Below, one piece after another: positions 62,901 to 64,000 of a stretch of DNA of 64,000 nucleotides (positions are counted from its first letter, which is position 1; the number at the start of each line of letters is the position of its first letter). The stretch is taken from NCBI GenBank assembly GCA_003045895.1, contig PZPC01000005.1, positions 62,001 to 126,000 of the forward strand, given 5' to 3'. The notes below the pieces were generated by a model that saw only the letters and a program-made list of their open reading frames with translations, was not told the origin of the DNA and ran no database searches. This DNA comes from Bacteroidota bacterium (GTDB lineage: Bacteria > Bacteroidota > Bacteroidia > Chitinophagales > Saprospiraceae). Both the position numbers and the translations under genes were made by a program.

Positions 62901-64000
62901 GCACCAAGCGGTGCCGAAACACCCTGAGGCAAACCTATCTGTACAGCTCCACCCTGACAGATGGAAAGATCAGGACCAGCATTGGCAAATACAACTGAAG
63001 AAATATTTACGTCTTGGGTATAAACTGCTACACACGCACCACGGGTTACCGCCAGGGTAATGGTGTACACACCGGCAGCCGTCCAGGATGTCGTGAAGGT
63101 CTCACTACTGCTGCTGGTAGTGGTCGCAGGACCAGAAGCTGTCCAGGCATAAACCGCGCCCGTCACCGGTGTAGCCGTATATTCAACTGGTTCTTCGGCA
63201 CACACGGAGGACAATCCGCTGATACCGGAAACAAACCCAGGATCTACCGTAATCGTCGTGGCGGCGATAGTGGAACAATTCCGTTGATCAGTAACGGTGG
63301 CCGTATAGGTTTGCGTAGTGGAAGCAGTGACTTGAACAGTATTACCCGTTAGGTTACCAGGTGTCCAGACGACGTTTAGGGTACCTGTTCCGCCTACTGT
63401 ATTAGCCGTAAGGGTTACCAGGTCGTCCTCACATACCGTTTGGTCGGCATTCACCGTGATGGTGGGGCCACTGAGTTCGTTGATGGTAACGGACGCTGTT
63501 CCCGTACAACCATTCATGTCTTGAACGGTCAGATTATAGGTGCCTACCGCCAAACCGGCAGCGGTTTCTGTGGTACTCACATTGGGCGACCAGTTATACT
63601 GGAACGGAACAGTTCCGTTGGTGATACTGACGGTGGCGGAGCCATTGTCCTGCCCACAAGCTGCATCAATTTTGGCAATGGAAGGCTGAGGGTTGGAGTG
63701 GACCGTAATGGCCACCTCATCCATATTCATTACATCGAACGCGAACGATTCCGCACCGGTCGTAGGATCAATGTACCACAACTCAGCCTGATACATGGCT
63801 ATATTGGTTGTGGAGGTGTTATAAATAACGGAATAATTCCAAACAAACTCCTCGTCGGAAATACCATCATTATTGTTGTCGATGAAATCGATGTAGCCAT
63901 TTCCGTTGAGGTCACTGTTGGTATCGAAGTAGAGTCCGCCGGGGATTAATATTTCTGGCAAGTTGGCGTCCTGGACACTGATTTCCCGCAACTGGATCCC
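53975..64000 (-). CDS. Giant T9SS adhesin with SprB-like, DUF11 and dockerin/cohesin-like modules, 5' truncated
   Basis: The frame stays open to the window edge (the track's start is a TTG at 63991), so at least 3341 residues are encoded and the N-terminus is missing. Order: an SprB-like unit and PKD-type beta domains; four more SprB-type repeats ('[23 protein letters not shown]...'); three DUF11 repeats ('[31 protein letters not shown]'); and eight copies of an unnamed ~95-residue Cys-rich module. An SdrD-B-like domain ('[22 protein letters not shown]') interrupts those copies. HYR-like regions, a dockerin segment, a cohesin-like sandwich and a T9SS sorting domain follow. SprB-repeat proteins are gliding adhesins in flavobacteria. 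No other giant gene sits between this and its paralogue, 126 bases downstream. Confidence 0.9.
   Translation of the reverse strand, partial: [3341 protein letters not shown]
57560..60260 (-). repeat. Eight copies of an unnamed ~95-residue Cys-rich module
   Basis: Each copy starts 'C-x-[IVL]-x-[IVA]', continues with 'C-x-D/P-x-G-T-P-x(4)-DD-x-[FY]' and a 'G-x-YG' turn, and ends with 'D-x(5)-C-x(5-8)-P'. Copies 1-5 run from ~60260 to ~58770; copies 6-8 from ~58415 to ~57560, after the SdrD-B-like domain. Copy 7 lacks the GTP part. The paralogous adhesin carries two more copies. Confidence 0.7.
60280..61555 (-). repeat. Three DUF11-type repeats in the truncated adhesin gene
   Basis: Three units of ~115 residues with the motif 'DLxLxKxxxxAxxxxGDxVxxTxxxxNxGPxxATGxxVxxxxPSG' and 'DxDSTxGNxxxxDEDDSDC' linkers. 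The acidic linkers are probable calcium sites. Confidence 0.8.
61555..62480 (-). repeat. Four tandem SprB-type repeats in the truncated adhesin gene
   Basis: Consecutive ~75-residue units each read '(S)CNGxxxGxI.L.VSGGTxxYxFDWSNGxxTxDxxGLxAGxYTVxVTDxxxCxDTATF'. Neighbouring units are similar at DNA level ('ccgtcgtcgcgccgttgctccag' and near copies). A fifth lies separately near 63480-63660. Confidence 0.8.

Overview
The window looks like a chromosomal segment from a Bacteroidota bacterium, most likely class Saprospiria (Lewinella-like). The evidence is several secreted proteins ending in type IX secretion (T9SS) C-terminal sorting domains, a GldH gliding lipoprotein, a DUF5606 protein, a fused 2-oxoacid dehydrogenase E1, and repeated Bacteroidota-type -7 boxes (TAnnTTTG) upstream of genes. 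I did not recognise any tRNA, rRNA, CRISPR array, prophage or intact transposase.

Layout. 0-4 kb: end of a probable VPS10/BNR-repeat protein, then a secreted tricorn-like S41 protease. 4-5 kb and 9.2-9.7 kb: two repeat-rich non-coding islands, with a ~300 bp dispersed repeat in two copies, a MITE-like element with a 5 bp target duplication, and a cluster of short palindromes. Between them lie a helical-repeat protein, a dockerin/T9SS protein and a PepSY-like lipoprotein. 9.7-13.7 kb: minus-strand sugar operon (Tat-secreted Gfo/Idh/MocA protein, second Gfo/Idh/MocA protein, xylose-isomerase-like TIM barrel). 13.9-18.3 kb: E1 alpha-beta fusion, DUF5606 protein and M3 oligopeptidase. 19.38-19.53 kb: a likely free-standing small RNA with its own promoter and terminator. 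19.6-27.1 kb: secreted proteins including two related Omp28-like CxxC proteins with T9SS tails, plus trmB. 27.3-33.3 kb: gldH, dnaJ, grpE, a TlpA-like thioredoxin, xerD, an NtrC-type regulator and a Uma2 protein, all on the minus strand.

33.6-42.4 kb: M19-like dipeptidase, GH2 glycosidase, a frameshifted TPR histidine kinase and an M49 dipeptidyl peptidase III. 42.5-48.3 kb: DUF4112, class I glutamine amidotransferase, ATP-grasp ligase, two alpha/beta-hydrolase esterases and an alpha/beta-hydrolase-OsmC fusion. The amidotransferase/ATP-grasp/esterase set resembles a peptide or amide metabolite synthesis cluster. 48.4-64 kb: two adjacent paralogous giant T9SS adhesins. The second runs off the window edge. 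They share a dockerin + cohesin-like + sorting-domain C-terminus and a repeated ~95-residue Cys-rich module that I cannot name.

Themes: surface and secreted proteins exported by T9SS, polysaccharide and peptide turnover, and chaperone/gliding housekeeping. All assignments come from reading the sequence; no database search was run.
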